The notes under the pieces are model-generated. The model was not told the DNA's origin and did not search any database. It saw only the letters and a program-made list of their open reading frames with translations. DNA of 64,000 nucleotides from Lactobacillus pasteurii DSM 23907 = CRBIP 24.76 (GTDB taxonomy: Bacteria; Bacillota; Bacilli; Lactobacillales; Lactobacillaceae), in the NCBI RefSeq assembly GCF_000297025.1, contig NZ_CAKD01000001.1, positions 98,944 through 162,943 of the forward strand. Reading direction: 5' to 3'. Both the position numbers and the translations under genes were made by a program. Shown here piece by piece: positions 7,732-17,053 of this stretch (position 1 is the stretch's first letter; each line of letters opens with the position of its first letter).

Positions 7732-9225
7732 TTAGTTAATTCCGGCCATCAAAGCATGAATTCTCTTGCTTAATACAAGCATAATCAAACCAAAGACTAC
7801 GCTGACAATTCCAACAATCAAGAAATATTGAACTTCTGTATTTGCGGAATAGTACTTAACGATCTGAGAGTTGACTGCTTGACCTGTTGCATCAGCTAAG
7901 AACCACATACTCATCATCTGAGATTGGAAGGCTTTTGGCGCTAATTTAGTTGTTACAGATAAACCGATTGGAGAAATTAGCATTTCGGCAATTTCAACGA
8001 TAAACCATGAACCAACTAGCCATAATGGACTAACTCGACCACTTGTACCATAAAGCATCCCTGGCAAAGCCATCCAAGCATATGAAAGTCCGGCAAAGAC
8101 TAAACCAATAGCAAACTTCTTTGGTGCAGTTGGTTGACCCTTCCAGTGTTCCCAAAGCCAAACAAATAATGGCGTCAAGATCATGATAAAGACTGGGTTC
8201 AAGGTCTGGAAGTTGGCTGCTGCAAAGTGCCATGAGCCAATATGCAAGATAGTTCTTTGTTCGGCAAAAAGTGCTAAAACTACGGAACCTGATTCTTCAA
8301 TTCCCCAGAAAATAGCCCCAGCGATAAATAATGGAATATAAGCCAAAACTCTAGAACGTTCTGTCTTAGTTACCTTGTCGCTTTTAAGCATAATGGCAAA
8401 GTAGTAAATTGGAATCGCAATAGCCAAAATGGTAATCAAAGAAATAATGTTGTTGATGTTCAACTTGCCCAAAAGCTGCATTGCTACTAAGACAATTGCC
8501 AAAATCACAAGTGCTACAACTATCTTCTTAATGATTGATTGCAATTCTTCCTTGCTGATTGGATCGTTAGGCTTATTGCTATCTTTAGATAGGTGCTTTC
8601 TACCACCGTAGTAGTATTGGATAAGTCCTAATAACATACCAAAGGCTGCTAAAGAGAAGCCAGCGTGGAAGTTAGTAGTATTGCCAAAAGCATGGAAACC
8701 AAAACCATCAGCTGCCCAAGGAACTAACCAAGGTGCAATTGCTGACCCTAAGTTGATTCCAAATACAAACATACTAAAACCGGCATCTCTCCGGCGATCT
8801 TCTGGACTATAAAGTCCACCAACCATATCTGAGACATTTGGCTTAAGCAAACCTGTTCCGGCAACAATCAAAGCAATTGAACAGTACAAAGCAGCTGTAC
8901 CTAGTGGCAATGATAAGACAATATGACCAAACATGATCAAGACGCCACCAATAAAGACTGTCTTGCGCGAACCCCAGATTCGATCTGATAGCCAGCCACC
9001 TACAGTACTTGATAGATAAACCAAGGAACCATAGATAGACATAATTGAGGCGGCGGTAACCTCATCCATTCCCAAACCGCCTTTATCTACTGCATAATAA
9101 ATGTAAAAGAGCAGGATCGCTCTCATGCCGTAGTAACTGAAACGCTCCCACATTTCAGTGAAAAATAGAGTCGATAAGCCTTTAGGTTGTCCAAAAAAGG
9201 CTGTATCTTCACTTTTTTGCTTCAT
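7732..9225 (-). CDS. dtpT: Proton-dependent di/tripeptide transporter (POT family)
   Basis: 497 residues, with about 12-14 hydrophobic segments. POT signatures are GFSYYGMRAILLFY-like near the N-terminus (ERFSYYGMRAILL, the E-x-F-Y-Y-G region) and the PTR2 motif around GFSMFVFGINLGSAIAP. It imports di- and tripeptides with protons, feeding the peptidases PepN and the cysteine aminopeptidase also in this window. GGAAGGAAAA precedes the ATG. Monocistronic: it shares a terminator with the convergent L,D-transpeptidase gene. Confidence 0.93.
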   Translation of the reverse strand: MKQKSEDTAFFGQPKGLSTLFFTEMWERFSYYGMRAILLFYIYYAVDKGGLGMDEVTAASIMSIYGSLVYLSSTVGGWLSDRIWGSRKTVFIGGVLIMFGHIVLSLPLGTAALYCSIALIVAGTGLLKPNVSDMVGGLYSPEDRRRDAGFSMFVFGINLGSAIAPWLVPWAADGFGFHAFGNTTNFHAGFSLAAFGMLLGLIQYYYGGRKHLSKDSNKPNDPISKEELQSIIKKIVVALVILAIVLVAMQLLGKLNINNIISLITILAIAIPIYYFAIMLKSDKVTKTERSRVLAYIPLFIAGAIFWGIEESGSVVLALFAEQRTILHIGSWHFAAANFQTLNPVFIMILTPLFVWLWEHWKGQPTAPKKFAIGLVFAGLSYAWMALPGMLYGTSGRVSPLWLVGSWFIVEIAEMLISPIGLSVTTKLAPKAFQSQMMSMWFLADATGQAVNSQIVKYYSANTEVQYFLIVGIVSVVFGLIMLVLSKRIHALMAGIN

Positions 9226-9307
9226 TTAAAAATTTTCCTTCCTAGTCAAATAAGAACACAATTAAGTATTTTATAATTTTTTATCGACTCTAGTCAAATT
9301 ATGACAA

Positions 9308-9346
9308 GAAAAAATCCCTAAGTGTTATAGCACTTAAGGATCTAGC
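9308..9346 (-). terminator. Terminator of the carrier/condensation gene
   Basis: On the minus strand, a CCTTAAGTGC/GCACTTA-type hairpin followed by GGGATTTTTTC, 20-60 bp after the stop at 9367. Confidence 0.6.
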
Positions 9347-9366
9347 TCTCTTAATTTTATTTTTAA

Positions 9367-10815
9367 TTAGCTATGCCGACTAGCTGTCGTAATAGTGACT
9401 ATCTCATCACCAAGCTTAACTTTATATTCCTTCTTTCTCAACAATTGACCATAGGAAATACAGTATAAAATACCATTTTTGCTAACCAGCGTAACGTAAT
9501 TTGCCTTAAACGGTAACCGCAAAATTTCTGCTATAATTGCATCCACGTCTTCAACTTCACCAAGATAATTTGGTGAAATATTCATACTTTTCCACTTCTT
9601 ATCTAATTCAGGTAAGTATTGCAAATTCTTACCTACAGCGTTAAAAATGCAATAACGATAATCTATTCCCTTTGTATAAATATTTAGCCAATCTTTATAG
9701 CTATTGGCAAAATCAGTAAAACTATCCTGCTTGTTAACCTGCCAAGGCAGAGTAGCATGAACATCACCAATAACATTATTAGCATCAAATTTGTCAAAAC
9801 TTCTAATATTCAAGGCAATTTTACCAGTGATCTTATGCATCTTATGATCTTGCATCATAGCTTGTGAAAGCAGATAGATTCCTTGTGTATATACCTGATC
9901 TGTTGTCTTAGCAGAGCAAGCAAATTTGCTAATGTATACATAGGTATCCTTTTTCGTCAACTGCAAGCTTTGCTCAGTCTCAGAAATTAAACTAATTGCC
10001 TTTTTTACATCTGTATTTTGATTAGTTTCGCGTATAAAATCCATGAAATCAGCATATGAACTCGGTTTGATTTGGTCAATGGATAAATTTTGCTGATATA
10101 AGTCAACAAATAGCTGTTTGAACTTGTTAGATGACGATGCATCCAGCGTGTGATGTGAAAATACGATCTCCAACTGGCATCTATTTAGGTTAAAGATTAA
10201 ACAATATATTGGTCTGCCTTGTTTAGAATACATCACTTGCTCTAAATTATCATTAGAGAACCCATTCAATGAAACAAAAGAAATCGGATAAACATTTTTT
10301 GCTTTTTTAAAATATAGTCTATCTTGTTCATCTCTAAACCAAGTAAAAGTCAGCAAATCGATTTTAGTAGTCAAATCTACAAAAATCTTTTTAATCTTTT
10401 CTATTTCTTGGTAGTTTATTGTTGGCATAGCTATGCACAAACGATCAAATGAGGTTTTTCCCTGCAAAAATAAGCTTTGCTGAGTAGATGATGCTGTAAT
10501 CTTATATTGTTCATATTGACTTTCAAAATCATCAAATAGCATCTTAAAATTCATCAATTCTGCTTCAATAGTTTGTTGATCTATTGAAGAATCAACCGTT
10601 TTTGACCACTTTTTATGTTTGATAAAATCAGCCAAACGTTTAGTTGTAGTTAATAATGCTAATTGTTCATCATTAATATGTATAGTAAAAGCATTTTCTA
10701 CTTCAATGATAAAACGAACTAAATCAAGAGAATCCAGTTGTGCAATCTCATTGACATGATACTTTGTCAAAAGATTTCTAAGTTTATCGAAAATACCTTC
10801 ATCACTTTTTCTCAT
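9367..10815 (-). CDS. Carrier protein fused to a condensation-like domain
   Basis: 482 residues. Residues 1-80 look like an acyl/peptidyl carrier protein: a helical domain with DSLDLVRFIIEVENAF, where Ser29 would take phosphopantetheine. The rest resembles an NRPS condensation domain, with HHTLDA at about 221-226 matching the HHxxxD(G) catalytic motif. It could join or release an acyl or aminoacyl group carried on a partner. No adenylation or other NRPS gene is nearby, so its job is open. The start is uncertain: the ribosome binding site is poor and the 5' end abuts a broken MFS gene at about 10804, which suggests a deletion removed the original upstream region. Confidence 0.65.
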   Translation of the reverse strand: MRKSDEGIFDKLRNLLTKYHVNEIAQLDSLDLVRFIIEVENAFTIHINDEQLALLTTTKRLADFIKHKKWSKTVDSSIDQQTIEAELMNFKMLFDDFESQYEQYKITASSTQQSLFLQGKTSFDRLCIAMPTINYQEIEKIKKIFVDLTTKIDLLTFTWFRDEQDRLYFKKAKNVYPISFVSLNGFSNDNLEQVMYSKQGRPIYCLIFNLNRCQLEIVFSHHTLDASSSNKFKQLFVDLYQQNLSIDQIKPSSYADFMDFIRETNQNTDVKKAISLISETEQSLQLTKKDTYVYISKFACSAKTTDQVYTQGIYLLSQAMMQDHKMHKITGKIALNIRSFDKFDANNVIGDVHATLPWQVNKQDSFTDFANSYKDWLNIYTKGIDYRYCIFNAVGKNLQYLPELDKKWKSMNISPNYLGEVEDVDAIIAEILRLPFKANYVTLVSKNGILYCISYGQLLRKKEYKVKLGDEIVTITTASRHS

Positions 10816-11108
10816 TCAGTCATTATTTTGGCAATTCCAATCATTTTATTTGATTTCTTTTGTCGATCTTTAACATTCAATTTATGACCTTTGTTCAAAC
10901 AAATACTGACCTAAATTACATCGGTAGAGTCTTTGGCATTATTTTTTCAGTTGCCATCTTATTCATGCCGTTTGGTACTTTCTTCTTCCAACGGATCTTT
11001 AATTTGAAGAATCCATTCAATTATTCAATTATTGGTCTTGTTCTGATCACTGTATCACTAGTTACACTACTTTTAAATATTGCTCTTTCAGCTACTACTA
11101 AAGATTAA
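10804..11108 (+). pseudogene. MFS transporter, C-terminal remnant with a frameshift
   Basis: One frame from about 10804 reads VIILAIPIILFDFFCR. The next frame continues IFNIQFMTFVQTNTDLNYIGRVFG and two further hydrophobic segments, to a stop at 11108. Together they resemble the last three helices of a major facilitator efflux protein, with a -1/+1 slip near 10855-10862 and everything upstream missing. It starts head-to-head against the carrier/condensation gene, so both look like edges of one deletion. Confidence 0.6.
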
Positions 11109-11178
11109 TAGATCTCATTAAATTAAGTACTTGATAATTGTTCAACTCAAGAAGCAAATTGTTTTTCTAATTCCACAC

Positions 11179-11207
11179 AAAAAAGCGACTCAAACGAGTC
11201 GCTTTTT
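11179..11207. terminator. Terminator of pepN
   Basis: Stem AGCGACT/AGTCGCT with flanking A and T runs, just beyond the pepN stop (minus strand). It may also stop transcription of the MFS remnant. Confidence 0.85.
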
Positions 11208-11215
11208 CTGATACA

Positions 11216-13741
11216 TTATAAACTTGCTTCGACAGCCTTGTTAACAGCTGCTTTTTCGCTTTCAATCAAGTCAACGCGAGCAGCGATAAACTTAATATCC
11301 ATCTTAATTTCACGAGTAAGCATAGCTTGTGACAATTTTGGTTCAAAGAATTCCTTGAATTCTGCTAGACGCTTAGCGGTTCTGAATTGACGAGCTACTA
11401 CTGTAATGAAGGTAGCAAATTCCATGTCGCCACCGATCTTTTCATCTAGCCAGCTCCATTCATCGCGGATCCAAGTCCAAGCTGCTTCTTCTGATGCATC
11501 ATTTGCAAGCATTCCTGCAAACCAACCGCGAAGGTCTTGTGGCTTAACTACGTCTGCATCCTTGAAGTAGCCGATAATCTTAGCAATTTCAGCTTCATCC
11601 TTGGTCTTAGTAATTGCAACGCGCAAGTCTAACTTGTATGAAGCATCTGAAGTCTTCTTGTATTCGTCAATCAATTGATCAATTAAACCAGCTGCTGGGA
11701 AGTTCTTGACTTCGTTCATGATGACATGAGCACGAACATCAGCATTCAAGCTGTACAAGTCATCCTTGTGTGCTTCAAATAATTCATGAGCTTCCTTAAT
11801 TGAGGCAGCATTTTCAGCGTAAAGGCTAGCGCTTAAAACGTCTTGACGAACTTGTTGGTCATCATCGCTGTCGCTATCCTTAACTTCCCAACCAAGGCGT
11901 GCAACTTGACCTGCAGAAAGCTTGTCGTACAACTTCTTCAAGTTCTTTTCTTCATCGCTACCAACTTCAACGAATTGACGCAACTTAGCAGCAGTAGTGT
12001 ATAAAGCATCGTTTACTAAACCTGACTTGTCATCTGCAAGCTTAGTCAACAATGGCACGATTTCAGCGTATGAAATTTGACGACCTTCAGCAAGCAAGCG
12101 CAAGTCTTGAAGCAATTGCAACTTAGCGATTGGGTCAAGGCTGGCTACATCAGCTAAAATATCCTTCATTAAAGTATCGTCGTACTTAACGATGAAGTGT
12201 GAGCTGTTGCCTACGTTCAAGCGCAAAGCTTCACCTGCTTGCTTACGCAAGTCTTCGTAGTTGCCAAGGTCAAGTTCAGTTTCAGACATGATTTGTGGTG
12301 CATCAAAGTTAGCGTTCAATGGAATAGCCCACTTGCGGCCTACTTCTTCGCCTTCACCAACGAAGAATTGCTTTTGAGTCAACTTCAAGTGACCATCTTC
12401 AACAAAGGCATTAACTACTGGGTAACCTGGTTGGTTAAGCCAAGTATGCATAATTTCGCCAATGTTAAGGTCAGTAGCAGTTGATAAAGCATCCCATAAG
12501 TCGTCACCAGTAGTGTTGCCGAACTTGTGGTGGTCGAAGTAGTACTTAAGGCCCTTACGTAAAGCTTCATCGCCAAGCAAAGCTCTAACCATAACCAACA
12601 TTCTTGAACCCTTTGCGTAAACGATCGCGCCATCAAAGAGGGCATCAATTTCTGCTGGGTCGTTAACTTCAACGTAAACTGATTGTACGCCGTCAGTTGC
12701 ATCCCTAGTCAAAGCTTGAGCAGCTTCGCTAGATTGGAACATTTCCCAAATGTGCCAGTCTGGTTCAATTGCGTCAATTGCTACATATTCCATCATGTTG
12801 GCGAAACTTTCGTTAAGCCATAAGTTGTCCCACCACTTCATGGTTACTAAGTCACCGAACCATTGGTGAGCTAATTCGTGGGCAATTACAGTCGCAACTA
12901 ACTTCTTCATTTGCAATGAAGTGTTATCTGGGTCAAGGGTTAAGTATGCTTCACGGTAAGTTACCAGACCCCAGTTTTCCATGGCACCAGCTGAGAAGTC
13001 TGGCAAGGCCAATTGCCATGAGTGTGGCAATGGGTATGGAGTTTGGTAGAAGTCTTCGTAGAATTCGATTGAGCGCTTAGCAATATCAAGGGCAAAATCT
13101 AATTCCTTAGCTTGGTGAGCCTTAGTAGCAAAGACGCCAATCTTAACGCCGCTCTTAGTTTCAGTCATCTTTGATTGCAAATCACCAAAGGCAAAAGCAA
13201 CAAGGTAGCTGGACATGCGAACAGTTTCTTCGAAGTAGTGAACGCCATCTTCAACCTTGATTTCTGGCATGTTGGCAAGAGCAATTTCGCCTTCTTCTTC
13301 ATCCCACTTAAGCGCTAAAGTGAAAGTAGCCTTAGCTTCTGGTTCGTCAATACTTGGGAAAGCTTGACGAGCAAAAGTAGTTTCGAATTGCGTACCGATA
13401 ATTTGCTTCTTTTCGCCATTAAGTTCGTAATATGAAGGGTAAATTCCCATCATTGTATCAGTAAGTGGTGCAGAGTAGTCAATTGCTACAGTAGTCTTGC
13501 CAGTCTTTGGCAAGTCAATCTTGATAACTTCATCAGCGTCAATTACTTCAAAAGGTACATCTTGACCATCAGCTTTAACAGCCTTGATTGTCATGTACTT
13601 TTCATTGACGAAGATAGTAGTTTCCATAGCTTCACCAGTGATGGTTGAAGTACCAGTGATCAACTTTTCTTTACGGTTGACATCGATAAACAAATCATAG
13701 TGTTCTGGATGAAATGTTTCATAAATACGTTTTACTGCCAT
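11216..13741 (-). CDS. pepN: Aminopeptidase N (M1 zinc metallopeptidase)
   Basis: 841 residues, the usual length of lactobacillus PepN. GAMEN exopeptidase motif at 252-256. Zinc motif HELAH at 288-292, with third ligand Glu311 in NESF. The helical C-terminal domain is complete. It removes N-terminal residues, especially Lys/Leu, from imported peptides in the cytoplasm. No signal peptide. A strong AGGAGG precedes the ATG. Single gene with its own terminator. Confidence 0.97.
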   Translation of the reverse strand: MAVKRIYETFHPEHYDLFIDVNRKEKLITGTSTITGEAMETTIFVNEKYMTIKAVKADGQDVPFEVIDADEVIKIDLPKTGKTTVAIDYSAPLTDTMMGIYPSYYELNGEKKQIIGTQFETTFARQAFPSIDEPEAKATFTLALKWDEEEGEIALANMPEIKVEDGVHYFEETVRMSSYLVAFAFGDLQSKMTETKSGVKIGVFATKAHQAKELDFALDIAKRSIEFYEDFYQTPYPLPHSWQLALPDFSAGAMENWGLVTYREAYLTLDPDNTSLQMKKLVATVIAHELAHQWFGDLVTMKWWDNLWLNESFANMMEYVAIDAIEPDWHIWEMFQSSEAAQALTRDATDGVQSVYVEVNDPAEIDALFDGAIVYAKGSRMLVMVRALLGDEALRKGLKYYFDHHKFGNTTGDDLWDALSTATDLNIGEIMHTWLNQPGYPVVNAFVEDGHLKLTQKQFFVGEGEEVGRKWAIPLNANFDAPQIMSETELDLGNYEDLRKQAGEALRLNVGNSSHFIVKYDDTLMKDILADVASLDPIAKLQLLQDLRLLAEGRQISYAEIVPLLTKLADDKSGLVNDALYTTAAKLRQFVEVGSDEEKNLKKLYDKLSAGQVARLGWEVKDSDSDDDQQVRQDVLSASLYAENAASIKEAHELFEAHKDDLYSLNADVRAHVIMNEVKNFPAAGLIDQLIDEYKKTSDASYKLDLRVAITKTKDEAEIAKIIGYFKDADVVKPQDLRGWFAGMLANDASEEAAWTWIRDEWSWLDEKIGGDMEFATFITVVARQFRTAKRLAEFKEFFEPKLSQAMLTREIKMDIKFIAARVDLIESEKAAVNKAVEASL

Positions 13742-13927
13742 ATTTTTCCTCCTAATTAAGGTATTACAATTAACTAAATTTTACCAAAAACGGCCAAATA
13801 TTACATTAAAATTAGCTTTTCTGCGGAGATTGTAAGAGCTACGTTTTTGTTTTGTAACAGAGCTGAAACATTCGCCAGGTAGTATATGGCTTGTAAGGTT
13901 TAAGAGATTAATAATTAAGTATAGGGA

Positions 13928-14293
13928 ATGAAAACATTGAATAATTTGAAATCAACTTTCGTAAAATTTATCGTGGCTTTAGCCTTAGTCTTAACTGGTG
14001 CTTCTGCTACTCAAACTATTGCTACTAACGTAGCTGGTCAAAACAATACTGTTCAAGCAGCTATGTCTAAGAGCGAAAAGGCTGCTAAGCGCTGGATCGC
14101 AATGCGCGAATCTGGTGGTAGCTACTACGCTAGAAACGGCGTTTGTTACGGTCGTTACCAATTAAACATCGCTTACTTGCACGGTAACTACTCTCCAGCC
14201 AACCAAGAAAGAACCGCTGACAGATATGTTTACGGTCGTTACGGCTCATGGGTTAACGCTAAGAGATTTTGGTTAGCTCACCACTGGTACTAA
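13928..14293 (+). CDS. APF-like secreted cell-wall protein
   Basis: 121 residues. Signal peptide (basic start, hydrophobic core FIVALALVLTGASA, cleavage near AQ/VQA, about residues 35-45). It is followed only by the C-terminal domain typical of lactobacillus aggregation-promoting factors: WIAMRESGGSY, YGRYQLN, SPANQERTADRYV, YGSWVNAKRFWL. This domain resembles a lytic transglycosylase-like fold. It lacks the usual central linker, so it is a short family member. AGGGA touches the ATG at 13928, which is too close to work. The in-frame TTG at 13937 has ideal spacing and may be the true start. Confidence 0.85.
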   Translation: MKTLNNLKSTFVKFIVALALVLTGASATQTIATNVAGQNNTVQAAMSKSEKAAKRWIAMRESGGSYYARNGVCYGRYQLNIAYLHGNYSPANQERTADRYVYGRYGSWVNAKRFWLAHHWY

Positions 14294-14328
14294 TATTCCA
14301 AAGTATCCAATATTTTCCCCAGATATAA

Positions 14329-14372
14329 AAGAATACCGATTAGGATAATCCTTCCTAGTCGGTATTTATTTT
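14329..14372. terminator. Bidirectional terminator
   Basis: Long imperfect stem AATACCGA(C)TAGGA/TCCTAGTCGGTATT between convergent genes, with A/T-rich flanks. Confidence 0.75.
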
Positions 14373-14376
14373 GCTT

Positions 14377-15333
14377 TTATTCGAATTGATCTTTTTTGAT
14401 GAAGCGGTATAAAGAAATGCCCATCACCAAGATGGCGCATCCCATCGCTACATAGGCCATCGTGCCGATATTGACGGCATTACTTGCTGCTTGCTGGGAC
14501 ATTTGATTTTCTATAGCATACTCTACAACCCACTTCTTCATTAAGCCAGGCGTCAAAATAAAGCTAATCATTGCAATTAGTGAACTAATTAAGCTGCAGT
14601 TGCGCGAATATGGCTCTCTAAAAAATTGGGCCAACACGCAAAAGGCTGGTGCAATCATCAAGAGCAAGACCCAGACCACGATATTTCTACCTGAATCAGA
14701 GCTCATCATTTGAGCGCTATTAGTCGCATAGCGGTAAGAACTCCATAAGCTTCCACCGGTAACTGTGTTCAACAAGCTCAAAAAGTATGACCCTTGCTGG
14801 CCATAATAGCCATGATTGGACAAAACGCCCTCGATTATTTGCAAACTATCGGTTGAACCAGCAGATGAAAAGTCAACTGAAACTACCTGCTTCATATAAG
14901 TAGACAAAAACATCAATAGCGATCCCCCTAGTTGCAAGGAGCGCAGCATGCTCAATTTTCTTGAGGCCTTGAGCCTAAATTCAATACTAAGAATCTGATC
15001 TGGGTGGTGGGATTTAGCAATTACATAAATACCAATTGCCACAATAATTCCTAAAATTAGTAGCCCGACCCAGAACTTGATCATCACTAAAAAAATCGCC
15101 AAGACAATAATGGCTACTGAAACATATGGTCGGTCTGAGAAGATCTTCCAGAAATTCAAGTTAGTATGAGTATATTCAATTCTTGAGGTATCAATCTGCG
15201 GCGCCCGCAAGGGATCCGGCTTTCTCAATTCATCGCGATTAAGTTCTTTTTTGGAATAGCGGCGCCTTCTTTGCATGCTTTCTTTAGCCTTTTGGCTTCT
15301 CATGCGATATTCGCGCCGGGACATATTAGTCAT
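14377..15333 (-). CDS. Integral membrane protein of unknown function
   Basis: 318 residues. The first 65 are strongly charged and cytoplasmic (SRREYRMRSQKAKESMQRRRR). Then come a pair of close membrane segments (about 73-110), a third near 140 and three more near 215-310. An extracytoplasmic loop rich in Ser/Gly lies between segments 3 and 4. I do not recognise a family. AGAAAGGGG precedes the ATG. It stands alone, divergent from the MFS gene at 15461. Confidence 0.75.
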   Translation of the reverse strand: MTNMSRREYRMRSQKAKESMQRRRRYSKKELNRDELRKPDPLRAPQIDTSRIEYTHTNLNFWKIFSDRPYVSVAIIVLAIFLVMIKFWVGLLILGIIVAIGIYVIAKSHHPDQILSIEFRLKASRKLSMLRSLQLGGSLLMFLSTYMKQVVSVDFSSAGSTDSLQIIEGVLSNHGYYGQQGSYFLSLLNTVTGGSLWSSYRYATNSAQMMSSDSGRNIVVWVLLLMIAPAFCVLAQFFREPYSRNCSLISSLIAMISFILTPGLMKKWVVEYAIENQMSQQAASNAVNIGTMAYVAMGCAILVMGISLYRFIKKDQFE

Positions 15334-15460
15334 AAATTTACCCCTTTCTCTAAGTTATCCTAGCACAATTTTTTAAAAGTAAACTAAAGATCTTGCTAGT
15401 TTCAATAAAATTTACAAATCCTTGTGCTAAAATAACGAAGAAAGAAAGGCGATGCATTTA

Positions 15461-16690
15461 ATGGAAAAATCGACAAAATTATCAGCTAACTGGTATCGGG
15501 CATTTTATACCCTTTGGGCAGGCTGCTTTATTACTGGAATGGGATATTCAATGACCATGCCCTTTATCTCACTTTTTATTGCTGACTTAGGCAATTACAG
15601 CAAGCTAGAAATCAGTTTGTATTCAGGACTAGCCTTTGCCATGACTTTTGTCGCTCAAGCGATTGTTTCTCCTTACTGGGGCAACTTAGCTGACCGCAAA
15701 GGCCGAAAATTGATGTGCATGCGCGCGTCTGGCGTTATGGCTTTAACCATCACTTTAACTGGTTTTGCACCAAACGCCATCTATATCGTTATCATGCGCT
15801 TTATTCAGGGCTCTTTTTCAGGCTATATCAACAACGCTACTGCGCTAATGGCTAGCGAAACTCCCCATAATAAAAGTGGCTGGGTAATGAGTCAAATGAT
15901 GACTGCCGGAACTGCTGGCAACTTAATCGGCCCACTACTTGGCGGGGCACTATCTAGCTACTTTGGCAATTTATTAGGCGGAGCCTGGGGCTATCGAATT
16001 CCCTTCTTCATCACTGGGGCATTGATGTTTATTACCTTCTTAGGTACTACTTTCTTAGTTCATGAAGACTTCACGCCTATTTCTCGCGAAGAAATGAAGC
16101 CAATGAAAGAAATCATGGCCGACTTGCCTAATATCAAATTAATCATCGGCATGTTCATTACTACCCTGATCGTTCAAGCATCGACTTTATCAATTGATCC
16201 AATTGTTTCCTTATATGTTAAGTCCATGATGCCGGGCGCAAAAAACGTTGCCTTCATCGCCGGAATTGTTGCTGCTACGCCTGGTCTTGGAACTTTAATT
16301 GCTGCTTCAAAGATTGGCCATAAGATGGACGAAGTTGGGCCATTGAAGGTTTTGCGAATCGGATTGATTGTTGGATTTGTTTTATTTGTTCCAATGGCTT
16401 TGACCAATTCTCCATGGATATTAGCTGGACTTAGATTCTTGCTTGGAATGGCTAGTGCAGGGATGATGCCAGCTGCTCAAGCAGTCTTAACCTTGAATAC
16501 TCCAGCAGAAAGTTTCGGCCGTATCTTCAGCTACAATCAATCCTTCCAGGCCTTTGGCGCTATGGCGGGCTCAATGATTGGCTCGACCATCTCTGGTGTA
16601 TTTGACTATGCGGCCGTCTTTTGGATTACTGGCCTTACCTTGTTAATTAACTTTATAATCGTTATGGCACTTGGCCAAAGTAAAAAATAA
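15461..16690 (+). CDS. MFS multidrug-type efflux transporter
   Basis: 409 residues from ATG 15461, which has a better distance to AAAGG than the ATG at 15452. Twelve hydrophobic segments. The MFS loop-2 motif GNLADRKGRKLM is conserved and its counterpart is visible in the second half (GHKMDEVG). It resembles the MdtG/PmrA drug-proton antiporter group. The substrate is unknown. Single gene, with a terminator at 16700-16742. Confidence 0.85.
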   Translation: MEKSTKLSANWYRAFYTLWAGCFITGMGYSMTMPFISLFIADLGNYSKLEISLYSGLAFAMTFVAQAIVSPYWGNLADRKGRKLMCMRASGVMALTITLTGFAPNAIYIVIMRFIQGSFSGYINNATALMASETPHNKSGWVMSQMMTAGTAGNLIGPLLGGALSSYFGNLLGGAWGYRIPFFITGALMFITFLGTTFLVHEDFTPISREEMKPMKEIMADLPNIKLIIGMFITTLIVQASTLSIDPIVSLYVKSMMPGAKNVAFIAGIVAATPGLGTLIAASKIGHKMDEVGPLKVLRIGLIVGFVLFVPMALTNSPWILAGLRFLLGMASAGMMPAAQAVLTLNTPAESFGRIFSYNQSFQAFGAMAGSMIGSTISGVFDYAAVFWITGLTLLINFIIVMALGQSKK

Positions 16691-16699
16691 TTTACATGC

Positions 16700-16742
16700 A
16701 AAAAATGCTTGATAAGTTCGTTGCCTATCAAGCATTTTATTT
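16700..16742. terminator. Bidirectional terminator
   Basis: Stem AATGCTTGATA/TATCAAGCATT between A and T runs. It follows the MFS gene (+) and a small minus-strand frame ending at 16743. Confidence 0.8.
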
Positions 16743-16862
16743 TTATCCTAAATGAATTTCTCGATCAAACATTTGATGCATTTCTTCAGCAACTATTGTT
16801 AGTAATAAAAATATTAAAGAAAATCTCAGCTTATTACTTTTAACAAGTCCACTTGGTGTCAT
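16743..16862 (-). CDS. Possible small membrane protein (39 aa)
   Basis: In the 363-bp gap between the MFS and DUF4097 genes. ATG at 16862 preceded by GTAGGCGAAAG, stop TAA at 16743-16745. It encodes a short basic start, one hydrophobic helix (FSLIFLLLTIVA) and a charged tail (EEMHQMFDREIHLG), ending right at the shared terminator. Small membrane peptides of this shape are common, but coding is not proven. The rest of the gap (16870-17010) is AT-rich with nothing recognisable. Confidence 0.35.
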   Translation of the reverse strand: MTPSGLVKSNKLRFSLIFLLLTIVAEEMHQMFDREIHLG

Positions 16863-17012
16863 TTCTTTCGCCTACTTTGTATTCATTTAACATTATCTTT
16901 ATTGTAATCATACTTCTCATAAATTTAAATATTTTTAAATAAAATATCATTTTTATAAAAAATTCGAGATAAATAATATTTTAACTAACTTTATGCTGTC
17001 AAAATTACAAAA

Positions 17013-17050
17013 AAATACCGATAAATTCGATAGAATTCATCGGTATTTCC
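17013..17050 (-). terminator. Terminator after the DUF4097 gene
   Basis: Minus-strand hairpin AAATACCGATGAATTC/GAATTTATCGGTATTT followed by T residues, directly after the stop at 17054. Confidence 0.8.
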
Positions 17051-17053
17051 AGA

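Noticed and set aside
12239..12702. Open frames opposite to and within pepN
   Set aside because: They are shadows of a well-conserved 841-residue gene, without binding sites.
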